17,025 bases of DNA from Methanobacteriota archaeon (GTDB lineage Archaea; Thermoplasmatota; Poseidoniia; Poseidoniales; Thalassarchaeaceae): the NCBI GenBank assembly GCA_002683155.1, contig NYST01000037.1:1-17025 (forward strand), in the 5' to 3' direction. Below the pieces are notes generated by a model, which ran no database searches, was not told the origin of the DNA, and saw only the letters and a list, made by a program, of their open reading frames with translations. This document shows, piece by piece, positions 6,770-13,852 of this stretch; within the stretch, counting starts at the first letter, position 1; every line of letters starts with the position of its first letter. Made by a program: the position numbers and the translations under genes.

Positions 6770-7210
6770 TTGGGACGAGGTCTATTCTCCGGTTCGAAGA
6801 TGAAGTCGGATCGTAAGAGGTATAGGTGGAAGGAGAGGAAGTTCCGCAACAGACAAGCCAAGAGAAAGCAAGGCGGTGTCCTGAAACATGACCCGCTTCG
6901 TGGAAGCCCCCAGGCTAAGGGAATTGTCGTAGAAAAGGTTGGATTCGAGGCAAAGCAACCAAACTCGGCAATCAGGAAGGCCGTTAAGATTAGCTTGATT
7001 AGGACTGGCAACAGACTCACCGCCTTCGCTCCGGGGGATGGGGCAATTTCGTTTATCGACGAGCATGATGAGGTCATGGTCGAGGGTATTGGGGGCAGTA
7101 AAGGTAGATCCTACGGCGACCTTCCCGGAGTTAGGTACAAGGTGATTAAGGTAAATGGCGTTTCACTAGATGAGATGGTTAGGGGCCGCAAGGAGAAACC
7201 AGTACGTTGA
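6770..7210 (+). CDS. rpsL: Small-subunit ribosomal protein uS12 (TTG start)
   Basis: uS12 lies at the decoding centre of the 30S subunit and controls translational accuracy. The 146-residue product has the archaeal N-terminus 'GRGLFSGSKMKSDRKRYRW', the loop 'KQPNSAIRK' (62-70) that contacts the decoding site, 'AFAPGDGAISFIDEHDEV' (85-102) and 'GDLPGVRYKV' (116-125), ending in 'GRKEKPVR' as in other archaea. The start is a TTG: the conserved GLF segment lies before the first in-frame ATG (6800), and a GAGGTG site sits five bases upstream of the TTG. uS7 follows after 10 bases, so the two form an operon. The gene is divergent from the UbiD-family gene. Confidence 0.97.
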   Translation: MGRGLFSGSKMKSDRKRYRWKERKFRNRQAKRKQGGVLKHDPLRGSPQAKGIVVEKVGFEAKQPNSAIRKAVKISLIRTGNRLTAFAPGDGAISFIDEHDEVMVEGIGGSKGRSYGDLPGVRYKVIKVNGVSLDEMVRGRKEKPVR

Positions 7211-7220
7211 GGTGCTTTAG

Positions 7221-7841
7221 ATGGATGATTCAGAGGAAACCACTCAAATTGAAAATTCAGAGGCACCCATTGCCGGAATCGGGACGATGGTTTTTGGAAA
7301 GTGGGATGCTAGCGAAGTAGTTTGCAGCGATCCCGGAATCTCCAGATATGTCAATCTAAAGATGATTGGTGCCCCTCATACCGGCGGCCGCCACGCCAAC
7401 GCATGGTTTGGAAAGCAGGATCTATCAGTTACCGAGCGATTCATCAACAATCTGATGAGGTCGGGCAAGTACAGTGGAAAGAAGCAGTATTGCGCCAAGT
7501 CCCTAGACGAAGCATTCGACCGAATGAATGCCAAGAGCGGACAAAACCCCCTACAGACATTCATTGACGCGATCACCGAAGCGGCTCCTTGTGAAGAGAC
7601 AACGAGAGTTAGAATAGGAGCTGTTAGCCAACCAAAGGCAGTCGATTCATCGCCCAGCAGAAGGCTCGATGTGGCTCTCCGTAATCTTGCCATTGGTGCC
7701 GCCTCTGCAACAATGAAGAGCAAGAAATCCCTTACGGAGGGAATAATTTCTGAAATTTCAAAGGCATCAGACGGCGATGTCAATTCCTTCGCAGTTGGGA
7801 AGAGGCACGAAGTCGAGAGGATTGCTGCCTCAGCCCGATGA
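7221..7841 (+). CDS. rpsG: Small-subunit ribosomal protein uS7
   Basis: uS7 is a primary 16S rRNA binder that starts assembly of the 30S head and touches E-site tRNA and mRNA. The protein has 206 residues, normal for archaea. Family signatures include 'TGGRHANAWFGKQDLSVTER' (residues about 54-73), 'NPLQTFIDAITEAAPCEET' (about 109-127), 'PSRRLDVALRNLAIGA' and a C-terminus 'KRHEVERIAASAR'. An acidic N-terminal segment of about 20 residues precedes the conserved core. GAGGTG at 7209-7214 sets the ATG at 7221. It follows rpsL by 10 bases. A 92-base gap with its own TATA-like box separates it from EF-2. Confidence 0.97.
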   Translation: MDDSEETTQIENSEAPIAGIGTMVFGKWDASEVVCSDPGISRYVNLKMIGAPHTGGRHANAWFGKQDLSVTERFINNLMRSGKYSGKKQYCAKSLDEAFDRMNAKSGQNPLQTFIDAITEAAPCEETTRVRIGAVSQPKAVDSSPSRRLDVALRNLAIGAASATMKSKKSLTEGIISEISKASDGDVNSFAVGKRHEVERIAASAR

Positions 7842-7890
7842 TTCAAAATTGCCCAACATTTATCCTATTCCCTGAAACTGCTCAATTGTC

Positions 7891-7898
7891 TTTATGAA
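7891..7898 (+). promoter_or_regulatory. Likely TATA box for the EF-2 gene
   Basis: TTTATGAA lies about 26 bases before a possible start of transcription near 7920, which would leave a short leader containing GGATGAG before the ATG at 7934. A second AT-rich element, ACATTTATCC near 7855-7864, is further away. It suggests EF-2 can be transcribed independently of rpsL-rpsG. Confidence 0.45.
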
Positions 7899-7933
7899 CC
7901 GTTTTCAGGTCGGAAAAATTACTGGATGAGAAT

Positions 7934-10141
7934 ATGGGTCGTAAGGAAGACAATATCAAGCGCGCAACAGAGGTAATGCACATTCGCGAGAGAATCAGGA
8001 ATCTAGCCATCGCCGCCCACATTGATCACGGAAAGACAACCCTGTCTGACAACTTGATAGCTGGCGCTGGCATGATGTCCGAGGAACTGGCAGGAAAGTC
8101 TCGTGTTTTGGATTTTGACGACCAGGAAAGTGCCAGAGGAATTACAATCAATGCCGCCAGTGCGTCTATGGTTCACGGAGTAAGTGGTGAAGACTACTTG
8201 ATCAATCTGATAGATACCCCGGGGCACGTAGATTTTGGGGGCGACGTCACACGGGCAATGAGGGCCGTTGACGGATGCATCATACTCACCTGTGCCGTAG
8301 AGGGAGCAATGCCACAAACAGAAACTGTGGTCCGCCAGGCTTTGAAGGAGAAGGTCAGGCCGGTTCTATTCATCAATAAGGTCGACCGCCTTATCAATGA
8401 GCTCCAGGTAACTCCAGAGGACATGATGGCAAGATTTCAAGAGCAAATCAAAAAGGTCAACAATCTGATTAGAACATTTGCCCCTGACCAGCACAAGTCA
8501 GATTGGCAAGTCGATGTAGCCAAAGGAACCGTTGCCTTTGGTTCGGCATATCACAACTGGGGGATAACAGTCCCATTTATGCAGAAGACCGGGGTAAATT
8601 TCACCCAGATATTCGAGTACTGCAACAATGACCAACAGAAAGAGCTTGCAAAGAAGGCTCCAGTCCACGAAGTCTTGCTTGATATGGCCGTAGAGAAACT
8701 TCCTTCGCCATTGATTGCACAAGAATACCGAATTCCAAATATTTGGCAGGGAGATCTTGACTCTGAGGTAGGTAAGACAATGATAAACTGTGATGCAGAT
8801 GGCCCTCTATCTCTGATGATAACGAAGATTTGGATGGACCCTCACGCTGGTGAGGTGGCAGTCGGTCGGGTATACTCTGGTACAATAAAACAGGGGGAGA
8901 CCGTTTGGGCTAGCGGTGCTGGAAAGTCTGAGCGTGTCCAGCAAGTTAGCATGATGGTCGGAGGAGATAGAATCCAGGTCCCAGGAGTCTCAGCAGGAAA
9001 CATTGCTGCATTGACTGGCGTTAGAAGTGCAGCTGCCGGTGTCACCATTACAAGGGAGAAGGACGAGACTCCCTTCGAGGCAATTCGCCATTATTCGGAG
9101 CCCGTTGTAACGGTTGCAATTGAGCCGAAATCGATGAAGGATCTGCCAAAATTCATCGGCGCGCTACGAGGTTTGGCAAAAGCGGACGCTTCCCTCTCCG
9201 TCGATACAAATCATGAGACGGGGGAAGCACTCCTATCCGGCATGGGGGAGTTGCACCTTGAGATAACCATTTACAGACTCGAGGAGGAGCAAGGGATCAA
9301 GGTTAACCAAAGTAACCCAATTGTAGTTTACAGGGAGTCAATTGGAAGTGACAACAAGGGTAGGGCGTTCGAGGGCAAGTCACCAAACCGGCATAATAGA
9401 TTCTACGTTGAAGTTGAGCAGCTTCCTGAGAATGTGATTAAAGCATTGAGGGAGGGTGATCTAGGTGATGGTCCCGTCCGAACCAAGGATGCAAAGGAAG
9501 TAGGGAACAAGTTCGGCGAACTAGGGATGGATAAGGACCTAATGAGGAAGATATACGCAATAAATGCAACAACTGTGCTTGTAAACGATACAAAGGGAAT
9601 ACAGAACCTCCATGAGACAAGGGAACTGATAATCGAGGCATTCAATGATGTTTGCAAAAAAGGCCCAATCGCCGATGAACCACTAACCGGGGTATTGGTT
9701 AGGCTAGTAGATGCAAAGTTGCACGAGGACGCAATTCACAGGGGACCGGCACAGACTATTCCAGCAGTTAGAAATTCGATTAAGGGAGCTCTACTAAGGT
9801 CAAATTCGGTTCTTTTCGAACCCATCCAGAACATCAGAATCGACGCACCCACTGAATGGGCTGGTGGAATTACCAGGCAGTTAATTACTCGCCGAGGTGT
9901 TATTGAAGATATGCCGGTGGAAAACGATGTTACCTGTGTGATTGGAAAGATGCCCGTGGCCGAATCATTCGGATTCTCCAATGATATCAGGGCAGCAACG
10001 CAAGGTAGGGCAGTGTGGAATACTGAGAACGCCGGATACGATCAAGTCCCACCCGAACTATTTCACAAGATAGTTGGAGAGATTAGGCAGAGAAAGGGTC
10101 TGAAAGAGGAGATACCCGGAGAGTCCCAGTACACAGATTGA
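7934..10141 (+). CDS. fusA: Translation elongation factor 2 (EF-2)
   Basis: EF-2 is the GTPase that drives ribosomal translocation. The 735-residue product is full length for archaea. The GTP-binding motifs are intact: AHIDHGKT (28-35), RGITINAA (68-75, switch I), DTPGH (94-98) and NKVD (148-151). Domain IV carries 'LHEDAIHRGPAQTIP', where His602 is the residue converted to diphthamide, so the cell should have the Dph pathway. The ATG at 7934 has GGATGAG just upstream and its own likely promoter. In many archaea EF-1 alpha and uS10 follow; here the gene ends in TGA immediately abutting the convergent isomerase-synthase gene with no intervening base. Confidence 0.98.
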   Translation: MGRKEDNIKRATEVMHIRERIRNLAIAAHIDHGKTTLSDNLIAGAGMMSEELAGKSRVLDFDDQESARGITINAASASMVHGVSGEDYLINLIDTPGHVDFGGDVTRAMRAVDGCIILTCAVEGAMPQTETVVRQALKEKVRPVLFINKVDRLINELQVTPEDMMARFQEQIKKVNNLIRTFAPDQHKSDWQVDVAKGTVAFGSAYHNWGITVPFMQKTGVNFTQIFEYCNNDQQKELAKKAPVHEVLLDMAVEKLPSPLIAQEYRIPNIWQGDLDSEVGKTMINCDADGPLSLMITKIWMDPHAGEVAVGRVYSGTIKQGETVWASGAGKSERVQQVSMMVGGDRIQVPGVSAGNIAALTGVRSAAAGVTITREKDETPFEAIRHYSEPVVTVAIEPKSMKDLPKFIGALRGLAKADASLSVDTNHETGEALLSGMGELHLEITIYRLEEEQGIKVNQSNPIVVYRESIGSDNKGRAFEGKSPNRHNRFYVEVEQLPENVIKALREGDLGDGPVRTKDAKEVGNKFGELGMDKDLMRKIYAINATTVLVNDTKGIQNLHETRELIIEAFNDVCKKGPIADEPLTGVLVRLVDAKLHEDAIHRGPAQTIPAVRNSIKGALLRSNSVLFEPIQNIRIDAPTEWAGGITRQLITRRGVIEDMPVENDVTCVIGKMPVAESFGFSNDIRAATQGRAVWNTENAGYDQVPPELFHKIVGEIRQRKGLKEEIPGESQYTD

Positions 10142-11830
10142 TCAGCTAATCCTGATCAATTGGAAGTCAGTCAATTCCTTAAGAATTTCAACTGCTGGTG
10201 ATTTCGGTAGCCTCCCCAGGCATTCGTGAGCTACTGAGTGGTGATGCATCGCTCGGCTTCTCGCATATTCGATTGAACCAGAATTTTCCAATTCCGAAAC
10301 TGCCTTAGCCAGTGATTCTGCATCACAGTCGCCCGATCCAAATACAATATCGAAATTCGGAAGATCCTCATCACTTTGCTTTGCATGAATTGCTATCAAG
10401 GTCATTTTTCCCTGAACAATGTCAGACCCAGCTGGCTTCCCCAGGGTCTCTGTGTCGCCCGTGACGTCGATTAGATCGTCCATCAATTGGAAGCATAATC
10501 CTAGGTTTAGTCCCCATTCTGCCATATTTTCAATGGTTTCTCGATCAGCATCCGCAAGTATCGCTCCAGTTCTGGCACAGGTCTCGAACATCGCACTGGT
10601 CTTGCCAGCTATCATTTCGATGTAGTCTTGTTCTGATACCTCCTCGCGAGTCTCGAATTCAATATCCTCCTGTTGACCCTCTGCAACCTTCCTGACCATT
10701 TCTCCAATCGATGTAATAAGATGGCCTAACCGATTGTCTGGAATATCATCAGACTCAGCAAGGATTTCAAATCCAACGGCCAGCATTGCATCGCCAGCAT
10801 TGATTGCCGTCGCATCATCGTACTCAACATGGACCGCATCAAGCCCTCTCCTTATTGGGTCCTGGTCAATTATATCATCATGAATTAACGTGAAGTTATG
10901 GATAATTTCTATCGACGCACCTAGTGTATAGTGCCCCTCATTCTCCCCTCCTACTGCTTCACCAACAAGTCTAGGGAGAATGGCCCTAAGCCTCTTGCCA
11001 CCCCCTTTGAAAAGGTGAGTCATGGCTCCATGGAGATTTTTTTGCTCCATTTTTCCGAGACTTTCCATTATTTCTCCCTCCACTCTTTCACGATGGTTAG
11101 CGAGAGCGTCGAGTAGGGTTTGTCCGGGATTAACAGAATCGCCATCCATGTTTACTTCCCCACAGTAGATTATATCCTCATTTATCGAACTTGCCATTTT
11201 CAATGGAGCACACTCATGTGGAATCGCAAATTTCTGCCATATCAATCTGAACCATGGTGCAATCACTTCTCCGGACCAATCGCCCTCTCCGCTCATCATT
11301 CTGCTAATTTCGTCAGAATCCACCCAGCGGACTTCTGAGATTTCATTTTCATTATGTTCTACTTCAGTATCAGAATTGACCACCATGATGTGGTCGACTT
11401 CCCTCTCGATCCAATCTTCATTCCACCTGCATGAATACTCCATTCTACCTATGTGGTGGAAAGCCCAATCCTCAGAAATTCCCATTGGAATCCCCAACTC
11501 TTGGTCCAACTTTCTCCTTGCTGCATTCTTCACGCCGTCATTACCAGTATTCTCTGACTCTATGTCTAGAGGGTGGCTACAACAGCTATTGGCCCATACT
11601 CCTGGGAATGTAATTTTCTGGGTAGATCTTTTCTGAACCAGAAGACGTCCCTGTGAATCAAAAATTAGTACGCTGAAGGCACGATGTCTAATCCCGTCGT
11701 CTTTGTGGCAGGAAAGTTTTGACTCGGCGCCTATCACGTTATCATCTATATCCACAACTAGGCACATCTCGCCCATCATCTCTGACTGGATTTCATCGTG
11801 TTCTCCTATCTTGCCGATTTCAGGGGCCAT
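10142..11830 (-). CDS. Fusion of type I isopentenyl-diphosphate isomerase and trans-prenyl (geranylgeranyl) diphosphate synthase
   Basis: One unbroken 562-residue frame joins two isoprenoid enzymes. Residues about 18-205 are a type I (Nudix-fold) IPP isomerase interconverting IPP and DMAPP: 'WANSCCSHPL' (79-88) supplies catalytic Cys84, and 'IEREVDHIM' (141-149) the acidic pair Glu142/Glu144. Residues about 235-562 are a trans-prenyltransferase that condenses IPP with DMAPP and longer allylic primers: 'KGGGKRLR' (275-282), first Asp-rich motif DDIID (318-322), 'IRRG' (326-329) and second motif DDLID (451-455). Phe313, five residues before the first motif, matches the chain-length residue of archaeal type I geranylgeranyl diphosphate synthases, so C20 is the likely product. 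The ATG at 11830 is preferred over the TTG at 11833. A TATA-like box 26 bases upstream suggests leaderless mRNA. An ATG at 11149 (GGGGA upstream) could give a free synthase. Confidence 0.93.
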   Translation of the reverse strand: MAPEIGKIGEHDEIQSEMMGEMCLVVDIDDNVIGAESKLSCHKDDGIRHRAFSVLIFDSQGRLLVQKRSTQKITFPGVWANSCCSHPLDIESENTGNDGVKNAARRKLDQELGIPMGISEDWAFHHIGRMEYSCRWNEDWIEREVDHIMVVNSDTEVEHNENEISEVRWVDSDEISRMMSGEGDWSGEVIAPWFRLIWQKFAIPHECAPLKMASSINEDIIYCGEVNMDGDSVNPGQTLLDALANHRERVEGEIMESLGKMEQKNLHGAMTHLFKGGGKRLRAILPRLVGEAVGGENEGHYTLGASIEIIHNFTLIHDDIIDQDPIRRGLDAVHVEYDDATAINAGDAMLAVGFEILAESDDIPDNRLGHLITSIGEMVRKVAEGQQEDIEFETREEVSEQDYIEMIAGKTSAMFETCARTGAILADADRETIENMAEWGLNLGLCFQLMDDLIDVTGDTETLGKPAGSDIVQGKMTLIAIHAKQSDEDLPNFDIVFGSGDCDAESLAKAVSELENSGSIEYARSRAMHHHSVAHECLGRLPKSPAVEILKELTDFQLIRIS

Positions 11831-11851
11831 CAAGTCAATCGAGAAGGGTGA

Positions 11852-11860
11852 TGTATATGA
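11852..11860 (-). promoter_or_regulatory. TATA-like box for the isomerase-synthase fusion gene
   Basis: Read on the minus strand this is TCATATACA, centred 26 bases before the ATG at 11830. It fills the short gap (11831-11864) after the isopentenyl phosphate kinase stop. The spacing is that of a TATA box to a transcription start at the ATG itself, and no Shine-Dalgarno is present, so a leaderless transcript is likely. Confidence 0.5.
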
Positions 11861-11864
11861 AGAC

Positions 11865-12659
11865 TCAACCGCCGAGAATCTTAGTACCTATTGTTTTTCC
11901 AGATGTCAATAAATCAATTACTCTGCCCGGTTTCCTTCCATCGATAATCCATACTTCTTGGACTAACTTAGCAATCTCTAGGGACCTTTCAATTTTCAAG
12001 CCTATCCCCCCGGTGACGTCAATCTCAGAGTTATGCTTTCCATTGACTGTTGTTTCGGGACCTAACTGAGTAATCAAAACAGAGCCATCTTCGCCCGGGG
12101 GCCCAGTCAAAACGCCATCGGAATCGCCAATAAGAAAAATGCAATGAGTGGCATCACATTCTGTTGACAACCGCATCATCAAATCGTCACCAGACAATAT
12201 CCCAAACTTAGTTTCATCACCCGTATCCACAACATCTCCAAATGTGATGGGGATCGGCTCATCGGCACCACGTTCGAAGTGCGAAACATCTCCAGAAAAA
12301 TCAGCCCCGGTTCCGGTGGCCCAATCCGAAGGTGGGTGGAAGCTACATTCCAGACCTCTTTCATTCATTCTCCCTATGATGAGGGCATTCAACTCCCTCA
12401 TATCCGAGCGAATTTCCTCTACTGCTGCCCATTGCTCTACCTCTTTGTCAAGTTTTAGCCCACTTGCAATCTCGTATTCCTTTGCAAGAAGATGACCGTA
12501 AGAGCCGGCTCCATGCACTAGGACAATTGAAGCGCCAAGTTCGGAAACAGAACATAGGGAATCTACGACTTCGTCCACTGCTTTACGATCGAATTTCTTC
12601 ATAGAACTCTTGTCGGTTATTAGGCCCCCGCCTAATTTTATCACTACCCTGAATGCCAT
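11865..12659 (-). CDS. ipk: Isopentenyl phosphate kinase
   Basis: IPK phosphorylates isopentenyl phosphate to isopentenyl diphosphate with ATP, the last step of the archaeal mevalonate routes. It belongs to the amino acid kinase fold. The 264-residue product shows 'VIKLGGGLIT' (6-15, with Lys8 and the glycine loop), 'VHGAGSYGH' (48-56, with His56 at the position of the catalytic histidine of characterised IPKs), 'ITFGDVV' (138-144), 'GILSGDDLM' (153-161) and 'DVTGGIGLK' (214-222). The glycine run is HGAGS rather than the more usual HGGGS. The ATG at 12659 is preferred over a TTG at 12671. It lies 34 bases upstream of the fusion gene that uses its product, on the same strand. Other members of the fold (glutamate or acetylglutamate kinase) are excluded by the GAGSYGH motif and the context. 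Confidence 0.93.
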   Translation of the reverse strand: MAFRVVIKLGGGLITDKSSMKKFDRKAVDEVVDSLCSVSELGASIVLVHGAGSYGHLLAKEYEIASGLKLDKEVEQWAAVEEIRSDMRELNALIIGRMNERGLECSFHPPSDWATGTGADFSGDVSHFERGADEPIPITFGDVVDTGDETKFGILSGDDLMMRLSTECDATHCIFLIGDSDGVLTGPPGEDGSVLITQLGPETTVNGKHNSEIDVTGGIGLKIERSLEIAKLVQEVWIIDGRKPGRVIDLLTSGKTIGTKILGG

Positions 12660-12745
12660 TCTCGCACACAAGGTCTAGAGCCACGTATTCTAACATTTTC
12701 AAATTCCAGCATACAGTTTAACGCTTAGTGCTTAGTGGAATTATT

Positions 12746-13066
12746 GTGATTGACACAGCCGAACTTGACAGGTTCCAGCGTTGGCTCCAATCCGAGCTAG
12801 CCATAGCCTCTTCAATAGAAGACAAAAATGACCGAGATCGCAGATTACTCCAAATTGAGATAGCCATTTCTGAGGTGGTTCGATATCGGGAGATCCTAAG
12901 TTCTCTGGACAGCACCACTTCATCCCCATTCGTAGAGAGGGATTCTGCTGTCAGGGAGCAGAATAATGCTGATGTCAAACCAGTCACTAAAACTGGAGAG
13001 TGCCATTCCTGCGGTGCTGAAAAAATAAGCGATTTGCAGTTCTGCCCGGTTTGCGGCGAGTTCTGA
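12746..13066 (+). CDS. Small protein with N-terminal helices and a C-terminal zinc ribbon
   Basis: I do not recognise a named family. From a GTG at 12746 the product has 106 residues; a GTG at 12728 would give 112. The first 55 residues are amphipathic helix ('LDRFQRWLQSEL' onward) that could form a coiled coil. A Ser/Thr/Asp-rich linker follows, and the C-terminus is a zinc ribbon with CHSC and CPVC (Cys86, Cys89, Cys100, Cys103 counted from 12746) ending 'CGEF'. A TATA-like AGTTTAAC about 28 bases before 12746 fits a leaderless start there. It is divergent from IPK and ends in a TGA directly abutting the convergent Tpt1 stop. Such double-cysteine tails are common in archaeal adaptor proteins; no function can be assigned. 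Confidence 0.72.
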   Translation: MIDTAELDRFQRWLQSELAIASSIEDKNDRDRRLLQIEIAISEVVRYREILSSLDSTTSSPFVERDSAVREQNNADVKPVTKTGECHSCGAEKISDLQFCPVCGEF

Positions 13067-13756
13067 TTACTCTTCTTCTGACCACGATTCTCTCAGCAAA
13101 GAGAGCTCCGGGTCGTCTTCGCCAACAATGGACAAGTATTCCCCAGATACGCTGTCAGTTAGGAAAACGGTTACTCCAGCATGCCATATGGTCTCCCCGG
13201 AAGCAACCATTCTTGCAGTATCCACCTCTATTATGGCAGGATCATTATGATGAACTCTCCCAGCCTCTGCTGCATACCTAATTGAAGCAGATAAATGAAC
13301 ATGGGAACGATCACCAGGGCTGATCCCCACTTCTACCAGATTCTCAGCCTCAGCAGGGTCCGATGGGTAGTACAGGGAATCTGGGATATTGCTCGACGGC
13401 AGGTCCAATTCAATCTCAACAGTATGCCCGTAAGTCGCACGCATCATATTCCCTCGAACTTCATACCGCCCCTTAGAATCGGTTTCAGATATCGCCCTAA
13501 GGTGATGTGGCCTTAGCCAGTGTTGTGGCCTTCTGCCTCCATCTTTGAATTTCCTCACAATATCTCTAACGTCTATCCATCCATTGATGTCCATTTCCAA
13601 ATCAAATTTCTCCGGCGCGTGCCTAAGAACAAGAGCCAACTTTCTCGCCATACCGTCTCTCTCCCTGGTACTCAGAATGAACTTGCCTTCCGAGTTGCAT
13701 GCCGGACAAAGATCGTCATCGGAAAAATATCCATGCATCGAGCATTCCCTAATCAT
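13067..13756 (-). CDS. kptA: RNA 2'-phosphotransferase Tpt1/KptA
   Basis: Tpt1/KptA moves an internal RNA 2'-phosphate to NAD+, giving ADP-ribose 1''-2'' cyclic phosphate; in eukaryotes it finishes tRNA splicing. From the ATG at 13756 the protein has 229 residues. An N-terminal zinc ribbon (Cys5, His8, Cys17, Cys20), which I recall from other archaeal KptA proteins, precedes the catalytic core: 'LVLRHAPEKFDLEMDINGW' (42-60, with Arg45-His46), 'MRATYGHTVEI' (105-115, with Arg106), 'SHVHLSAS' (151-158) and Arg167, a candidate for the fourth catalytic arginine. The 'LYHGT' segment of most relatives reads 'LYYPS' here. The start is set by CGAGGTGAGCAC before the ATG; longer frames (to 13903) would overlap the divergent thiolase gene. 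Confidence 0.92.
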   Translation of the reverse strand: MIRECSMHGYFSDDDLCPACNSEGKFILSTRERDGMARKLALVLRHAPEKFDLEMDINGWIDVRDIVRKFKDGGRRPQHWLRPHHLRAISETDSKGRYEVRGNMMRATYGHTVEIELDLPSSNIPDSLYYPSDPAEAENLVEVGISPGDRSHVHLSASIRYAAEAGRVHHNDPAIIEVDTARMVASGETIWHAGVTVFLTDSVSGEYLSIVGEDDPELSLLRESWSEEE

Positions 13757-13760
13757 GTGC

Positions 13761-13767
13761 TCACCTC
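13761..13767 (-). promoter_or_regulatory. Ribosome binding site fixing the kptA start
   Basis: On the minus strand GAGGTGA ends four bases before the ATG at 13756. It is the strongest such site in the divergent region and selects this start over upstream in-frame ATGs such as 13810. Confidence 0.7.
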
Positions 13768-13833
13768 GATGTGGATTGTTCAAGAACCTCACGGTCGTTA
13801 GGTTATCCATACTCCCGGGAATCGTTATGGGCC

Positions 13834-13851
13834 AGCCCCCAGAGGGGGGCT
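13834..13851 (+). promoter_or_regulatory. Hairpin covering the thiolase ribosome binding site
   Basis: AGCCCCC (13834-13840) pairs perfectly with GGGGGCT (13845-13851) around the loop AGAG. The right arm contains the G-rich stretch that would serve as Shine-Dalgarno for the ATG at 13853, only one base after the stem. Folding would hide both, which suggests translational control; that is inference. Confidence 0.45.
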
Positions 13852-13852
13852 C

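Noticed and set aside
6667..7077. Minus-strand frame running from inside uS12 into the divergent gap
   Set aside because: It is antisense to conserved uS12 sequence and its product resembles nothing; no start signal precedes it.
7842..7933. Possible small RNA or tRNA between uS7 and EF-2
   Set aside because: No cloverleaf, T-loop motif or strong stem is visible; the gap is explained by a promoter and short leader.
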